64,000 nucleotides of DNA from Curvivirga sp965219885 (GTDB lineage Bacteria > Pseudomonadota > Alphaproteobacteria > UBA8366 > Aestuariispiraceae): positions 124,001 to 188,000 of the forward strand of contig NZ_CBDCOT010000008.1 of the NCBI RefSeq assembly GCF_965219885.1, written 5' to 3'. Made by a program: the position numbers and the translations under genes. Positions 25,531 through 34,707 of this stretch are shown one piece after another (position 1 is the first letter of the stretch; each line of letters opens with the position of its first letter). Under the pieces are notes generated by a model. It did no database searches. It was not told where the DNA came from and saw only the letters and a program-made list of their open reading frames with translations.

Positions 25531-26916
25531 ATGTCTGTAGTCACACGTTTTGCCCCTTCCCCAACCGGTTTTCTTCATATCGGCGGCGCCCGTACAGCCT
25601 TGTTTAACTGGCTTTTCGCACGTCACCATGGCGGCAAATACCTTCTACGAATTGAGGATACAGATAAAAAACGCTCAACAGATGAGGCAATTGACGCCAT
25701 CCTTGATGGCTTAGATTGGCTAGGGTTAGGTGCAGATGATAAGCCAGTTTTTCAAACTCAAAATGCTGATCGCCACGTAGAAGTAGCAAAGCGACTATTG
25801 GCGGAAGGTAAAGCATATAACTGTTATTGCTCTCCTGAAGAATTAGCGGAAATGCGTGAAAAAGCCAAAGAAGAAGGTCGTCCTGTAGGATATGATGGTC
25901 GATGGCGTGATCGTGCCGCTTCTGAAGCGCCTGAAGGCGTGGATCCAGTCGTGCGTATAAAAATGCCGCGTGAAGGCGAAACAACAATAACAGATGCCGT
26001 TCAAGGCTCCGTTATCATAAAAAATGAACAACTAGATGACTTCGTCCTTTTACGTGCAGATGGTACGCCAACTTATATGTTATCCGTGGTTGTAGATGAT
26101 CATGATATGGGTGTAACTCATATTATTCGAGGTGATGACCATCTCACCAACGCTTTCCGTCAATATCAGTTATATCAAGCTATGGGCTGGGATGTACCGA
26201 CATTTGGGCATATCCCCCTTATTCACGGTCCAGATGGTGCAAAACTGTCTAAACGCCATGGAGCTTTAGGCGTAGAAGCATATCGCGATGAAATGGGGTA
26301 TCTACCTGAAGCCCTTAATAATTACCTTCTTCGTCTTGGCTGGAGCCATGGAGATGAAGAAATCATTCCCCAAGACAAAGCAATCGAATGGTTTGATCTT
26401 GATGCGGTTGGTAAAGGTGCTTCACGTTTTGACTTTGCCAAGCTAGAAAATCTCAACGGTCATTATATTCGTGAAGCGAGCGAAGAACGTTTGTTAGAAC
26501 TGATCCTTCCTCATCTCGGAGAAATATCTAATGAAGCAAAAGATTGGATTTTAAATGGAATGGAAGGCCTGAAATCCCGTGCAAAAAACATTTTGGAACT
26601 TGCAGATTCAGCCAAGTTTTATGCAACACGCCCTACATTCCCATTAGAAAACCCAAAGGCAGCTAAACTTATTAAAGAAGAAACTCCGGCACTTATGTCC
26701 GAAGTTTCTAATTTGCTTGAAGGCCTAGAAAACTGGACCGTTGAAAGTCTCGAAGACGCTTTAAAAGCATTTTCGGAAACTAAAGAATTAGGACTCGGAA
26801 AAGTAATGCAACCCATCCGTGCAATTCTTACAGGTTCTAATTCTTCGCCAAGTATGTTTGAAGTAATGTATGTATTTGGCAAAAAAGAGACCATTGAACG
26901 TCTAAGAAGCCTATAA
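25531..26916 (+). CDS. gltX: Glutamyl-tRNA synthetase
   Basis: Class I aminoacyl-tRNA synthetase. The HIGH motif is HIGG (16-19, in GFLHIGGARTALFNW) and the second signature is KLSKR near 238-242 (DGAKLSKRHGA). 461 aa and a helical anticodon-binding C-terminus fit GluRS. A CYC stretch around residue 98 is what remains of the zinc-type insert. Alphaproteobacteria often carry two gltX genes, one charging tRNA-Glu and tRNA-Gln for the GatCAB route; which copy this is cannot be told. It lies between comEC and gltA, the usual context. Confidence 0.96.
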   Translation: MSVVTRFAPSPTGFLHIGGARTALFNWLFARHHGGKYLLRIEDTDKKRSTDEAIDAILDGLDWLGLGADDKPVFQTQNADRHVEVAKRLLAEGKAYNCYCSPEELAEMREKAKEEGRPVGYDGRWRDRAASEAPEGVDPVVRIKMPREGETTITDAVQGSVIIKNEQLDDFVLLRADGTPTYMLSVVVDDHDMGVTHIIRGDDHLTNAFRQYQLYQAMGWDVPTFGHIPLIHGPDGAKLSKRHGALGVEAYRDEMGYLPEALNNYLLRLGWSHGDEEIIPQDKAIEWFDLDAVGKGASRFDFAKLENLNGHYIREASEERLLELILPHLGEISNEAKDWILNGMEGLKSRAKNILELADSAKFYATRPTFPLENPKAAKLIKEETPALMSEVSNLLEGLENWTVESLEDALKAFSETKELGLGKVMQPIRAILTGSNSSPSMFEVMYVFGKKETIERLRSL

Positions 26917-26946
26917 GCTGAAACCTGCAGAAATCCTGACATTTTG

Positions 26947-26973
26947 AATTGATTAAGAAATATTTAATCAATT
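26947..26973. repeat. 10-7-10 bp perfect inverted repeat between gltX and gltA
   Basis: AATTGATTAA (26947-26956) and TTAATCAATT (26964-26973) flank a 7-nt spacer, 31 bp after the gltX stop. No T-tract follows. It may be a weak gltX 3' hairpin or an operator upstream of the gltA promoter. Its outer TTGAT/ATCAA ends resemble those of the repeat upstream of pdhA. Confidence 0.6.
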
Positions 26974-26989
26974 TCATAGCCTTGGCCCA

Positions 26990-27018
26990 TTGTGCAGCGC
27001 AAAATTTTATTATATAAA
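26990..27018 (+). promoter_or_regulatory. Possible gltA promoter
   Basis: -10 TATAAA (27013-27018) with a poor -35 (TTGTGC, 26990-26995) at 17-nt spacing, about 95 bp upstream of the gltA ATG. The weak -35 would fit an activated promoter. Confidence 0.35.
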
Positions 27019-27111
27019 ATATGCAACTAACGACATTGCAAACTTTAAATGCGACCATCCCTGGCCGCATTTTTGCGATGAACATAAACAAAGCTGAGGA
27101 GGCCCGAGACG

Positions 27112-28419
27112 ATGAGTCAGGATACTTCTGATAAGAAATTTGTCACACTTACAGACCACGCAACAGGGAAAAGCTATGACTTACCAGTACTAAGCGGTAC
27201 TGTTGGTCCAGATGTTATTGATATCCGCCGTTTATATGCGGATACAGGCTATTTCACATATGATCCAGGTTTTACATCTACTGGTTCCTGTGATTCCGCG
27301 ATCACTTATATCGATGGCGATGAAGGCGTGCTATTACATCGTGGATATTCCATTGAAGATTTAGCCGAAAAATCCAGTTTTATGGAAGTGTGCTATCTTC
27401 TATTGAATGGCGAATTGCCAAATGTGGATCAGAAAAAAGAGTTTGAACATACTGTAACATATCACTCTATGTTGCATGAGCAGATGATGAACTTCTATCG
27501 CGGTTTCCGTCGTGATGCGCATCCTATGGCAATTATGGTTGGCGTTGTAGGCGCCCTATCCTCTTTCTATCATGATAGTACAGATGTTAACGACCCGCAT
27601 CAGCGTATGGTTGCATCCTATCGTATGATCGCGAAGATGCCGACCATTGCGGCAATGGCATATAAATATTCAATTGGGCAACCTTTTGTATATCCGAAGA
27701 ACGAGTTGAGCTATGCAGCAAACTTCTTGAATATGACCTTCTCTGTACCGGCAGAGGAATATAAAATCTCTCCGGCTGTTGAACGTGCCATGGATCGTAT
27801 CTTCATCCTGCATGCCGATCATGAGCAAAACGCATCTACATCTACTGTGCGTATTGCTGGTTCTTCTGGCGCTAACCCATTTGCGTGTATCGCTGCGGGT
27901 ATTTCTTCTCTCTGGGGACCTGCACATGGTGGTGCAAATGAAGCTGTATTAAATATGCTGAACCAGATTGGTCACAAAGATAATATTCCAGAATTCATTG
28001 CGCGCGCAAAAGATAAGAATGATCCATTCCGTCTTATGGGTTTTGGTCATCGTGTTTATAAAAACACCGACCCACGTGCAGGTGTGTTGAAACAATCTTG
28101 TCATGAAGTTCTCGAAGAACTTGGCGTTGATGACCCGCTTCTAGAACTCGCAATGGAATTGGAGAAAATCGCACTTGAGGATGAATATTTCGTACAACGT
28201 AAATTATTCCCGAATGTAGATTTCTATTCCGGTATTATTTTGAAAGCAATTGGCTTCCCGACAAGTATGTTCACAGTGCTATTTGCTTTGGCACGCACAG
28301 TTGGTTGGGTTGCGCAATGGAATGAAATGATTACTGATCCCAATCAGAAAATTGGTCGACCACGTCAGTTGTTCAAAGGTCATGATCGTCGTCCATTTGT
28401 TGACAGTAAGGATCGTTAA
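27112..28419 (+). CDS. gltA: Citrate synthase
   Basis: First TCA-cycle enzyme, condensing acetyl-CoA with oxaloacetate. The catalytic set is present: His in LHADHEQNASTST, His in GFGHRVYKNTDPRA, and Asp in FPNVDFYSGI. The 435-aa length and N-terminal beta domain with ITYIDGDEGVLLHRGY indicate the hexameric, type II (NADH-sensitive family) form. A very strong ribosome binding site (GAGGAGG) suggests high expression. It stands alone between its own promoter region and a strong terminator. Confidence 0.98.
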   Translation: MSQDTSDKKFVTLTDHATGKSYDLPVLSGTVGPDVIDIRRLYADTGYFTYDPGFTSTGSCDSAITYIDGDEGVLLHRGYSIEDLAEKSSFMEVCYLLLNGELPNVDQKKEFEHTVTYHSMLHEQMMNFYRGFRRDAHPMAIMVGVVGALSSFYHDSTDVNDPHQRMVASYRMIAKMPTIAAMAYKYSIGQPFVYPKNELSYAANFLNMTFSVPAEEYKISPAVERAMDRIFILHADHEQNASTSTVRIAGSSGANPFACIAAGISSLWGPAHGGANEAVLNMLNQIGHKDNIPEFIARAKDKNDPFRLMGFGHRVYKNTDPRAGVLKQSCHEVLEELGVDDPLLELAMELEKIALEDEYFVQRKLFPNVDFYSGIILKAIGFPTSMFTVLFALARTVGWVAQWNEMITDPNQKIGRPRQLFKGHDRRPFVDSKDR

Positions 28420-28441
28420 GATTTTACGATTACGAACCAAG

Positions 28442-28475
28442 ACGGGATTGAGTTTGACTCAGTCCCGTTTTTTTT
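28442..28475 (+). terminator. Intrinsic terminator of gltA
   Basis: 11-bp stem ACGGGATTGAG/CTCAGTCCCGT (one G-T pair) at 28442-28452 and 28458-28468, 5-nt loop, then eight Ts. It lies 22 bp after the gltA stop. Confidence 0.93.
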
Positions 28476-28514
28476 GATATTGATTTTATTAAATAAATAT
28501 TTAATAGTAAGGTT

Positions 28515-29822
28515 ATGTTTAAAAATACCCAATATCCCGTTTCTTATCATACATCAGTAACGAAACAGCTTGTCCCTTTTTCACGGCTAAATGGGGCAAA
28601 AAAATATGATGTTTGTGTTGTTGGTGCTGGTTTTATGGGGTGTTCCACATCTATACACCTTGCTAAACTCGGATACAAAGTATGTCTTGTCGAAGCAAAA
28701 CGTGTTGGTTGGGGAGCTTCCGGACGAAATGGCGGTCAACTCGGATATGGTATGACTAAGTTGCAACCGGACTTAATAGAACAATACACAGCCGAAAAAA
28801 CCCGAATATTCTGGGATATATCCGTTGAATCTGTTGAGCTGTTCCATCAATTATGTGAAGAATATGAAATTGATTGCGATTTCCAAAGCGGAAATATGGC
28901 ATGTGGACTAACGACAGCTCATATGGATTATTTAGTGAAACATGCGAATATCGTAAATGGTTATGGGCGGCAAATATTTGAAATACTCGATCAGGAAGAA
29001 ACAGTTAGGCAAACAGGTAGCCCCATTTATAAAGGCTCTATTTTGTCGCACAGAGCTGGCCATATCAATCCACTGAAATACGTATTAGGCTTAGCGAAAG
29101 CAGCGCAAAAACTTGGGGTCGATATATATGAAGAAAGCCCTGCATTGGCGATTTCGGATGGAATTCCAGCACAAGTTACATTTCACGATGGACAAATATT
29201 CGCTGACAAAATTGTACTCGGTTGTAACGGGTATATCGGAAATTTAAACAAAACCTTAGCTAAGAGAATTCTTCCAGTTGATAACTATCAAGCAGCGACT
29301 GAACCATTAGATGATCATATTTTAAAATCAGTTATCAATAATGGTGCATGTGCATGGGATATGGCTAGAAGCGTTCATTATTTCCGTATAACACCAGATC
29401 GACGCCTAACAATGGGCTGCGCGATTGGAATACCAAATAGAAAGCCTAGAAACCTTGAAAGAGAATGTCGTAAACATCTTGAATATGTCTATCCTCATCT
29501 AACAGATGTGAAACTGGATTACATCTGGGGCGGTACATTAGGTGGTAATCATGAAAGTTTACCAGATGTGGGTCAGCTATCCGAAAACATTTTCTTTGCA
29601 CAAGCTTTCACCGGTCATGGCGTCGGCTTAGCCCCTTTACTTGGAAAATTAATTGCTGAAAAAATTAATGGTACAAGCGACAAATTTGATTTTCTTGCTA
29701 GAGTAAAACATAGAAATATTATTGGTGGCACAAAATTACGTATCCCTGCAGTGCTAGCCTATAAGTTTTTTACAAATAGCCTAGATATGCTTACGCGTTA
29801 TAAGTTAAACTCAAAAAAGTAA
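28515..29822 (+). CDS. FAD-dependent oxidoreductase (DAO family, PuuB/OrdL-like)
   Basis: Flavin-dependent amine or amino-acid oxidase of the DAO superfamily. The dinucleotide-binding motif VVGAGFMG lies near residue 36, then VEAKRVGWGASGRNGGQLGYG, the motif shared with gamma-glutamylputrescine oxidoreductases and related enzymes. A C-terminal FAQAFTGHGVGLAPLLGKLIAE segment closes the FAD site. 435 aa fits the family. Substrate is unknown; no glutamine-synthetase-like puuA or transporter is next to it. It uses many AGA/AGG arginine codons, unlike gltA next door. It converges on lpxB with a 4-bp gap and no terminator between. Confidence 0.85.
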   Translation: MFKNTQYPVSYHTSVTKQLVPFSRLNGAKKYDVCVVGAGFMGCSTSIHLAKLGYKVCLVEAKRVGWGASGRNGGQLGYGMTKLQPDLIEQYTAEKTRIFWDISVESVELFHQLCEEYEIDCDFQSGNMACGLTTAHMDYLVKHANIVNGYGRQIFEILDQEETVRQTGSPIYKGSILSHRAGHINPLKYVLGLAKAAQKLGVDIYEESPALAISDGIPAQVTFHDGQIFADKIVLGCNGYIGNLNKTLAKRILPVDNYQAATEPLDDHILKSVINNGACAWDMARSVHYFRITPDRRLTMGCAIGIPNRKPRNLERECRKHLEYVYPHLTDVKLDYIWGGTLGGNHESLPDVGQLSENIFFAQAFTGHGVGLAPLLGKLIAEKINGTSDKFDFLARVKHRNIIGGTKLRIPAVLAYKFFTNSLDMLTRYKLNSKK

Positions 29823-29826
29823 ATCC

Positions 29827-30987
29827 TTATTTCGCCTTATCAAGAATAGATAATACTACTCTTGCAGCTTCTTCGCTTGGTAAACTTCCATCTACGGAAA
29901 GCTTTTTTAGCTCTTGTTTTAATTCAATAATTTGAAGTTTACCTTTTCCATCTTCCAGTATTTCATTTAAAGCACGCACCAGGTTTTTTGCCTTACAATG
30001 ACGCTGAATAAACTCTGGAACGATCATATGATTTGCCAGAATATTAAGCAGATGACCGAAATCTACTTTAATAAATCTACGCACTAAAAAATGAGTTAAA
30101 GGTGATATTTTATAAGCGATTACTGTCGGCACCTCTGCCATGGCCATTTCTAAAGCGACCGTACCTGATGCAGCGAGAGCAGCATTAGAGGCAGCCATAG
30201 AATTATATTTCATTTCCTGATCTTTCGCAGGAATTACCAAAACCGGGCATGGCCATTCAGTTGTGGATTCAATAATATGATCATGCAAGTGAGGAACAGC
30301 TGGAATGACACAATGTAGATTAGGGATATCTTCTGCTAACTTTGAAACTGTTTCGGCAAATACAGGTAACAACCTAGTTACCTCACCTTTTCGACTTCCG
30401 GGCAAAACAGAAAGAAGTTTTGCTTTCTCAGGGATGCTAAACTTTCTTCGAAAATCTGGACCATTACCTTGATCAGCACCGCTTTCAAGAATTGAATGCC
30501 CAACAAAATGACAAGGAAGTCCAACTTTTTCAAAATAAGGAGGCTCAAAAGGTAATAACGCGAGTAAGTGGTCATAATGCTCTTTGAACTTGAATACTCT
30601 CTTGGGTTTCCAGGCCCAAACCGAAGGTGCTACATAATGAATTTTAATGGTTTCAACGTCAACGCGTTTAATAAATGCATGCGCAAATCCAGGAGAATCA
30701 ATTGTTATAACAGCATCCGGTTTTTTATCATTCACGGCCGAAGCCGCTTGTAAGACACGTTTTCTTAATTGGCGAATGTGCGGAAGAATTTCAAATACTC
30801 CCATAAGTGATAACTCTTCCATGGGAAAAAGGCTTTTTAATCCTTCTTCGGTCATCATCGGACCACCAATACCAATAAATTCGACTTTATTAGCTGACTG
30901 ATGCTTCATTGATTTCATAAGGCGTGCGCCTAATGCATCTCCTGATGCTTCTCCAGCAACAATAAAAATAAGCGACTTCTCACGCAT
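29827..30987 (-). CDS. lpxB: Lipid-A-disaccharide synthase
   Basis: Glycosyltransferase (GT19) joining UDP-diacylglucosamine and lipid X into the lipid A disaccharide at the inner face of the cytoplasmic membrane. Motifs: VAGEASGDALGARLM at the N-terminus, FIGIGGPMM, VAPSVWAWKPKRV, VLPGSRKGEV and the C-terminal ALAASGTVALEMA. 386 aa is normal. It is the last gene of the long envelope operon, 3 bp after lpxI. Confidence 0.97.
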   Translation of the reverse strand: MREKSLIFIVAGEASGDALGARLMKSMKHQSANKVEFIGIGGPMMTEEGLKSLFPMEELSLMGVFEILPHIRQLRKRVLQAASAVNDKKPDAVITIDSPGFAHAFIKRVDVETIKIHYVAPSVWAWKPKRVFKFKEHYDHLLALLPFEPPYFEKVGLPCHFVGHSILESGADQGNGPDFRRKFSIPEKAKLLSVLPGSRKGEVTRLLPVFAETVSKLAEDIPNLHCVIPAVPHLHDHIIESTTEWPCPVLVIPAKDQEMKYNSMAASNAALAASGTVALEMAMAEVPTVIAYKISPLTHFLVRRFIKVDFGHLLNILANHMIVPEFIQRHCKAKNLVRALNEILEDGKGKLQIIELKQELKKLSVDGSLPSEEAARVVLSILDKAK

Positions 30988-30990
30988 AAA

Positions 30991-31833
30991 TTACTCTATA
31001 GCCTCTTGATCTATCGCTTGTAAAAACAAACCTAACTCGTTCGCCTTATCGATCACATCTTTTTTGTCCATGATGATCATACCACCACCGTCAAATGCGA
31101 TCCCTCGAATACCACTTTTATAGGCGTTTACGATTGTATCAATCCCAATTGTTGGTAGATCAGCTCGCGTTTCTTGCCCAACTTTGCGAAGCTTGACCAA
31201 TATCGGGTATGCACCAGGTCTTTTTAAATCTTTAACCCGACGGATCATCGCATCGGTGCCCTCAATTGCCTCTACAGCTAGAACCAGCCCATCTTGTATT
31301 ACCAACCCCTGTCCAACATCTGCAGAAGCAAGCACTTTTAAGGTTCTAACTGCTTTATTAATATCATCCCAAGCATCTTTATCTGGGCGATGTTTTCCCA
31401 ATGCCCCCTCACCATGCATGGTATCTTGTAAAATATCTTCAACACCAACCACCCTAAAGCCATGATCTTTTTCAAGAAACTTAATGAGTGCTGACAAAAG
31501 GCCGTCGTCTCCCTGTTTCATTGCACCCGTTTTCATCATAAACTTCAACGCTGTTCCGTCTGGTCGTAAAGCAGCAATACTTGGCCGCCTTACTGGTCCA
31601 GCCATAATGATATCTTTCACATCATGTTTTTTGAATAATTTTATAGATTTACCAGCGGCCCCAATGCGAACGATCTCATAAGGGTGATTACGATAATCTT
31701 CAGGATTTGCCTGACCTTCTAAAGCAATAACAAAATAAGGTCTATTTACTTTTATGCAGGCATCTATAAGCCGCAAAGGCAACCGACCACTACCTGCGAT
31801 AATACCAAGTTTCGCCTTCGGAGTGGTCGTCAT
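30991..31833 (-). CDS. lpxI: UDP-2,3-diacylglucosamine diphosphatase LpxI (DUF1009)
   Basis: Hydrolyses UDP-2,3-diacylglucosamine to lipid X; the alphaproteobacterial replacement for LpxH. Family features: N-terminal LGIIAGSGRLPLRLIDAC, IIMAGPVRRPSIAALRPD, FEKDHGF-like FLEKDHGFRVVGVEDIL, and the C-terminal DLPTIGIDTIVNAYKSG. 280 aa is typical. It lies between lpxA and lpxB with 3-bp gaps on both sides. Confidence 0.95.
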   Translation of the reverse strand: MTTTPKAKLGIIAGSGRLPLRLIDACIKVNRPYFVIALEGQANPEDYRNHPYEIVRIGAAGKSIKLFKKHDVKDIIMAGPVRRPSIAALRPDGTALKFMMKTGAMKQGDDGLLSALIKFLEKDHGFRVVGVEDILQDTMHGEGALGKHRPDKDAWDDINKAVRTLKVLASADVGQGLVIQDGLVLAVEAIEGTDAMIRRVKDLKRPGAYPILVKLRKVGQETRADLPTIGIDTIVNAYKSGIRGIAFDGGGMIIMDKKDVIDKANELGLFLQAIDQEAIE

Positions 31834-31836
31834 AGT

Positions 31837-32637
31837 TTAATCGCCTTGGCTAGAGGGAGTTGTAAATCCTCGTGAGGTTTCTTCAGTCAAAAAATCAAGA
31901 ATATCTTTTACAGCCGAGACAGATTTTAATTCCTCGTCAATCTGAGATACGCGCTCTTTTAATACGCCCTCTCCCTCACCGAATAATAACTTATATGTTG
32001 CACGGATCGCATGGATGTCTGCTTTTGCGAAACCGCGACGCTTCAATCCGATCAAATTTAAACCGGATAAATTAGCGCGTTCACCAGTTACGGAACCGTA
32101 AGGAATAACATCACTCTCGACACCAGACATCCCCCCAATCATCGCATGTTCACCAATACGAACAAATTGATGTACAGCAGATAATCCACCAACAATCGCA
32201 AAATCACCTAACTCAACATGACCTGCTAATGTAGCATTATTTGCTAGGATCACATTATTTCCAATAATGCAATCATGCGCAACATGAGTACCAATCATAA
32301 ATAGGCCGTTATCGCCCACGCGCGTGATAGAGCCGCCACCTTCAGTTCCAGGATTCATTGTAGCATGTTCGCGAATTTTGTTATTCTTGCCAATAACGAG
32401 TTCTACACGCTCGCCACCAAATTTTAAATCTTGTGGTACAGTACCAATGGAAGCAAAAGGAAAGATCTCAGTACCTTCGCCAATTGATGTAATTCCATCC
32501 ACAACGACATGTGAATGTAGTTTCACACCTTTATCAAGCTTAACATCTGGACCAATAACACAAAATGGCCCGACAGTTACCTCACTATCCAGTTCTGCAT
32601 TTGAGTCAATAACAGCGGTTGGATGAATGTTGGTCAT
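31837..32637 (-). CDS. lpxA: Acyl-ACP:UDP-N-acetylglucosamine O-acyltransferase
   Basis: First enzyme of lipid A synthesis. A left-handed beta-helix of hexapeptide repeats fills the first two thirds, starting IHPTAVIDSNAELDSEV; the catalytic His lies in GTHVAHDCIIGN and the fold continues through VGGLSAVHQFVRIG. A helical C-terminal domain follows (GLKRRGFAKADIHAIR). 266 aa is normal. It lies one base after fabZ. Confidence 0.97.
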   Translation of the reverse strand: MTNIHPTAVIDSNAELDSEVTVGPFCVIGPDVKLDKGVKLHSHVVVDGITSIGEGTEIFPFASIGTVPQDLKFGGERVELVIGKNNKIREHATMNPGTEGGGSITRVGDNGLFMIGTHVAHDCIIGNNVILANNATLAGHVELGDFAIVGGLSAVHQFVRIGEHAMIGGMSGVESDVIPYGSVTGERANLSGLNLIGLKRRGFAKADIHAIRATYKLLFGEGEGVLKERVSQIDEELKSVSAVKDILDFLTEETSRGFTTPSSQGD

Positions 32638-32638
32638 T

Positions 32639-33103
32639 TTATGCGTCCCGGATCATTGCAGCAAAGCTAGCTTCGGCTACAACCTGATCATCAACAGTTG
32701 CCTTTGCTTCGAATTTCCACACAGGACCACGTTGCTGTTTCTTAGTAACATGCAGTTTTAAAAGATCACCAGGTACAACAGGACGACGGAATTTGGCCTC
32801 ATCAATTGACATGAAATAAACCAACTTTCCTTCGGATTCTTGCCCCAAACTTGAGACAACCATAACACCAGCTGTTTGTGCCATCGCTTCAACGATTAAA
32901 ACACCCGGCATGATTGGTTTTTGTGGAAAGTGTCCTTGAAAATGTGGTTCAGATGCAGTGACACCCTTCACCCCAATAGCCCATTCATAAGGTTCGATGG
33001 CTTCAATTTTATCAACTAACAAGAATGGATAACGATGTGGAATTCGATCCATAATTTTTAAAACGTCGATATCCTTCAAATATTCGTTGTCTGTCTCAGA
33101 CAT
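32639..33103 (-). CDS. fabZ: 3-hydroxyacyl-ACP dehydratase FabZ
   Basis: Hot-dog-fold dehydratase of fatty-acid elongation. The catalytic His58 (FQGHFP) and Glu72 (VEAMAQT) are present, with the N-terminal IPHRYPFLLVD signature. 154 aa fits. Its position between lpxD and lpxA is conserved and places fatty-acid and lipid A enzymes, which compete for 3-hydroxyacyl-ACP, under one transcript. Confidence 0.97.
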   Translation of the reverse strand: MSETDNEYLKDIDVLKIMDRIPHRYPFLLVDKIEAIEPYEWAIGVKGVTASEPHFQGHFPQKPIMPGVLIVEAMAQTAGVMVVSSLGQESEGKLVYFMSIDEAKFRRPVVPGDLLKLHVTKKQQRGPVWKFEAKATVDDQVVAEASFAAMIRDA

Positions 33104-33106
33104 GGG

Positions 33107-34120
33107 TTACCCCTTTTTCTTCATTAATCGTGTTATCATGGCATGTCTTTTACGCCATGTGTTGATAGGTTCAGCAGGGAAACCACCTACGATACTCCCT
33201 GCTTCCAGATCTTTTGTCACACCGGCACGTGCCGCAATTTGAACGCCAGAACCAATTTTTAAATGTCCGCTTAAACCTGCTTGCGCACCACAGACTACAA
33301 AATCACCAAGTTCTGTGCTGCCTGCAATACCAGACATAGCCGCCATAACGCAACCTCTTCCAAGCTTTACATTATGGGCAATATGAATCAGATTATCAAT
33401 TTTACAACCATCGCCAATAACAGTATCAGGTCCCATTCCCCGATCTATAGTACTATTCGCACCAATTTCCACACGATTTCCAATAATCACACGGCCCGTT
33501 TGTGGGACATCTTCGAAACCTGAAGGATCGATAGCGAACCCAAACCCTCGAGTTCCAACTCTCACACCAGGGTGAATATTGGTAAACATACCAATCTCAC
33601 AACATTCCAAACTCGCATTATTTCCGATACGACAATGTGCACCAATGACAACAGATTCTTGAATAACGACATTTGGCCCAATATGGCACCCTGTACCGAT
33701 CTCGACATTTGGGCCTATCCAAGCACCAGCGTCGATTTGACATCCAGTACTAATCTTCGCCGTTGGATCGACATAGGCTTGCTCTGAAATCGCATTTTTC
33801 ACTTCGGGAAGTGGATAGAATTTTTGTGATAGCAAAGCAAAACTTAAATGAGGGTTTTTAGAAACAAGAGCTATGCATTTATTAGGAATTTTATCCGCGT
33901 ATTCCTCTTTTAGAATAATAGCACCAGCTTTCGTATTTTCTAAATCTTTCACATATTTAGAATTATCAAGAAAGCTAACTTGATCATTCTCCGCTGTCGA
34001 CAATGGTGCAACATCCGTAAACATTTTATCTGTCACAGAAGAAAAAGTTACCTTTATATCTTCTGCAAAGGAGTCGATAGAAAAAGGCCCTTCTGGTACG
34101 AAAAAGCGATTTCCAGTCAT
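33107..34120 (-). CDS. lpxD: UDP-3-O-(3-hydroxyacyl)glucosamine N-acyltransferase
   Basis: Third step of lipid A synthesis. An N-terminal uridine-binding domain (about 1-110) is followed by a beta-helix of hexapeptide repeats (from YVDPTAKISTGCQIDAGAWIG), with the catalytic His in LIHIAHNVKLG. A C-terminal helix contains WRKRHAMITRL. 337 aa is normal. Its ATG shares one base with the ompH stop (TAATG). Confidence 0.97.
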   Translation of the reverse strand: MTGNRFFVPEGPFSIDSFAEDIKVTFSSVTDKMFTDVAPLSTAENDQVSFLDNSKYVKDLENTKAGAIILKEEYADKIPNKCIALVSKNPHLSFALLSQKFYPLPEVKNAISEQAYVDPTAKISTGCQIDAGAWIGPNVEIGTGCHIGPNVVIQESVVIGAHCRIGNNASLECCEIGMFTNIHPGVRVGTRGFGFAIDPSGFEDVPQTGRVIIGNRVEIGANSTIDRGMGPDTVIGDGCKIDNLIHIAHNVKLGRGCVMAAMSGIAGSTELGDFVVCGAQAGLSGHLKIGSGVQIAARAGVTKDLEAGSIVGGFPAEPINTWRKRHAMITRLMKKKG

Positions 34121-34689
34121 TATTGCTGTCCAGTGCTTAGATCAACAGTAGACACTTCTGCATTCAGTAACTTAAGAATGGCTTCGCTTATATCAAGCTT
34201 TTCAAGATTTGCAAAATATACAACTCCTTGAGTGCGCCCACGGCTTAATACTAAGTCAAGTTGATTATCGTTTGAATACTTAACTAAAACTTTATTCAAT
34301 GCAGAACGAATTTGTTGTCGACCTTTGGCAAATGACTGATCCAGAATCTTTTTACGCTGATTAATTTGACGCTCTAAAGTAACGCGTTCTTGCAAAAAAG
34401 CCTGTTCCTTCTGAGCAAATACATCAGGAGATAAGATCGTGCGCTGCCCTTCAAGCTCCCTAGCTTTATTCTGTAATTCAGCTTGAATTGAACTAACTTC
34501 CTGTTGAAACGCAAGACGTTGTGCTTCAACTTGCTCGCTTAGCGACTTCCACGCATCACTACTTCTCTCAACACGTTCAATATTAATCACAGCAACTTTG
34601 GGATTCGACATTCCCTGCGCAAAGACAGAGGACGCAAATAGCACATAAAGGGAAAGTCCAATAAAGATATTTTTAACGATTTTAATCAT
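34120..34689 (-). CDS. ompH: OmpH/Skp-like periplasmic chaperone
   Basis: Periplasmic holdase for unfolded outer-membrane proteins on their way to BamA. It has a signal peptide (about 1-25, cleavage near VFAQ-G), then a beta strand VAVINIERV and a long coiled-coil arm rich in Gln/Glu/Arg (about 55-125), the Skp jellyfish layout. 189 aa. It sits between bamA and lpxD as in most Proteobacteria. Confidence 0.92.
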   Translation of the reverse strand: MIKIVKNIFIGLSLYVLFASSVFAQGMSNPKVAVINIERVERSSDAWKSLSEQVEAQRLAFQQEVSSIQAELQNKARELEGQRTILSPDVFAQKEQAFLQERVTLERQINQRKKILDQSFAKGRQQIRSALNKVLVKYSNDNQLDLVLSRGRTQGVVYFANLEKLDISEAILKLLNAEVSTVDLSTGQQ

Positions 34690-34707
34690 GGGTAAACCAT
34701 TTTTTCC

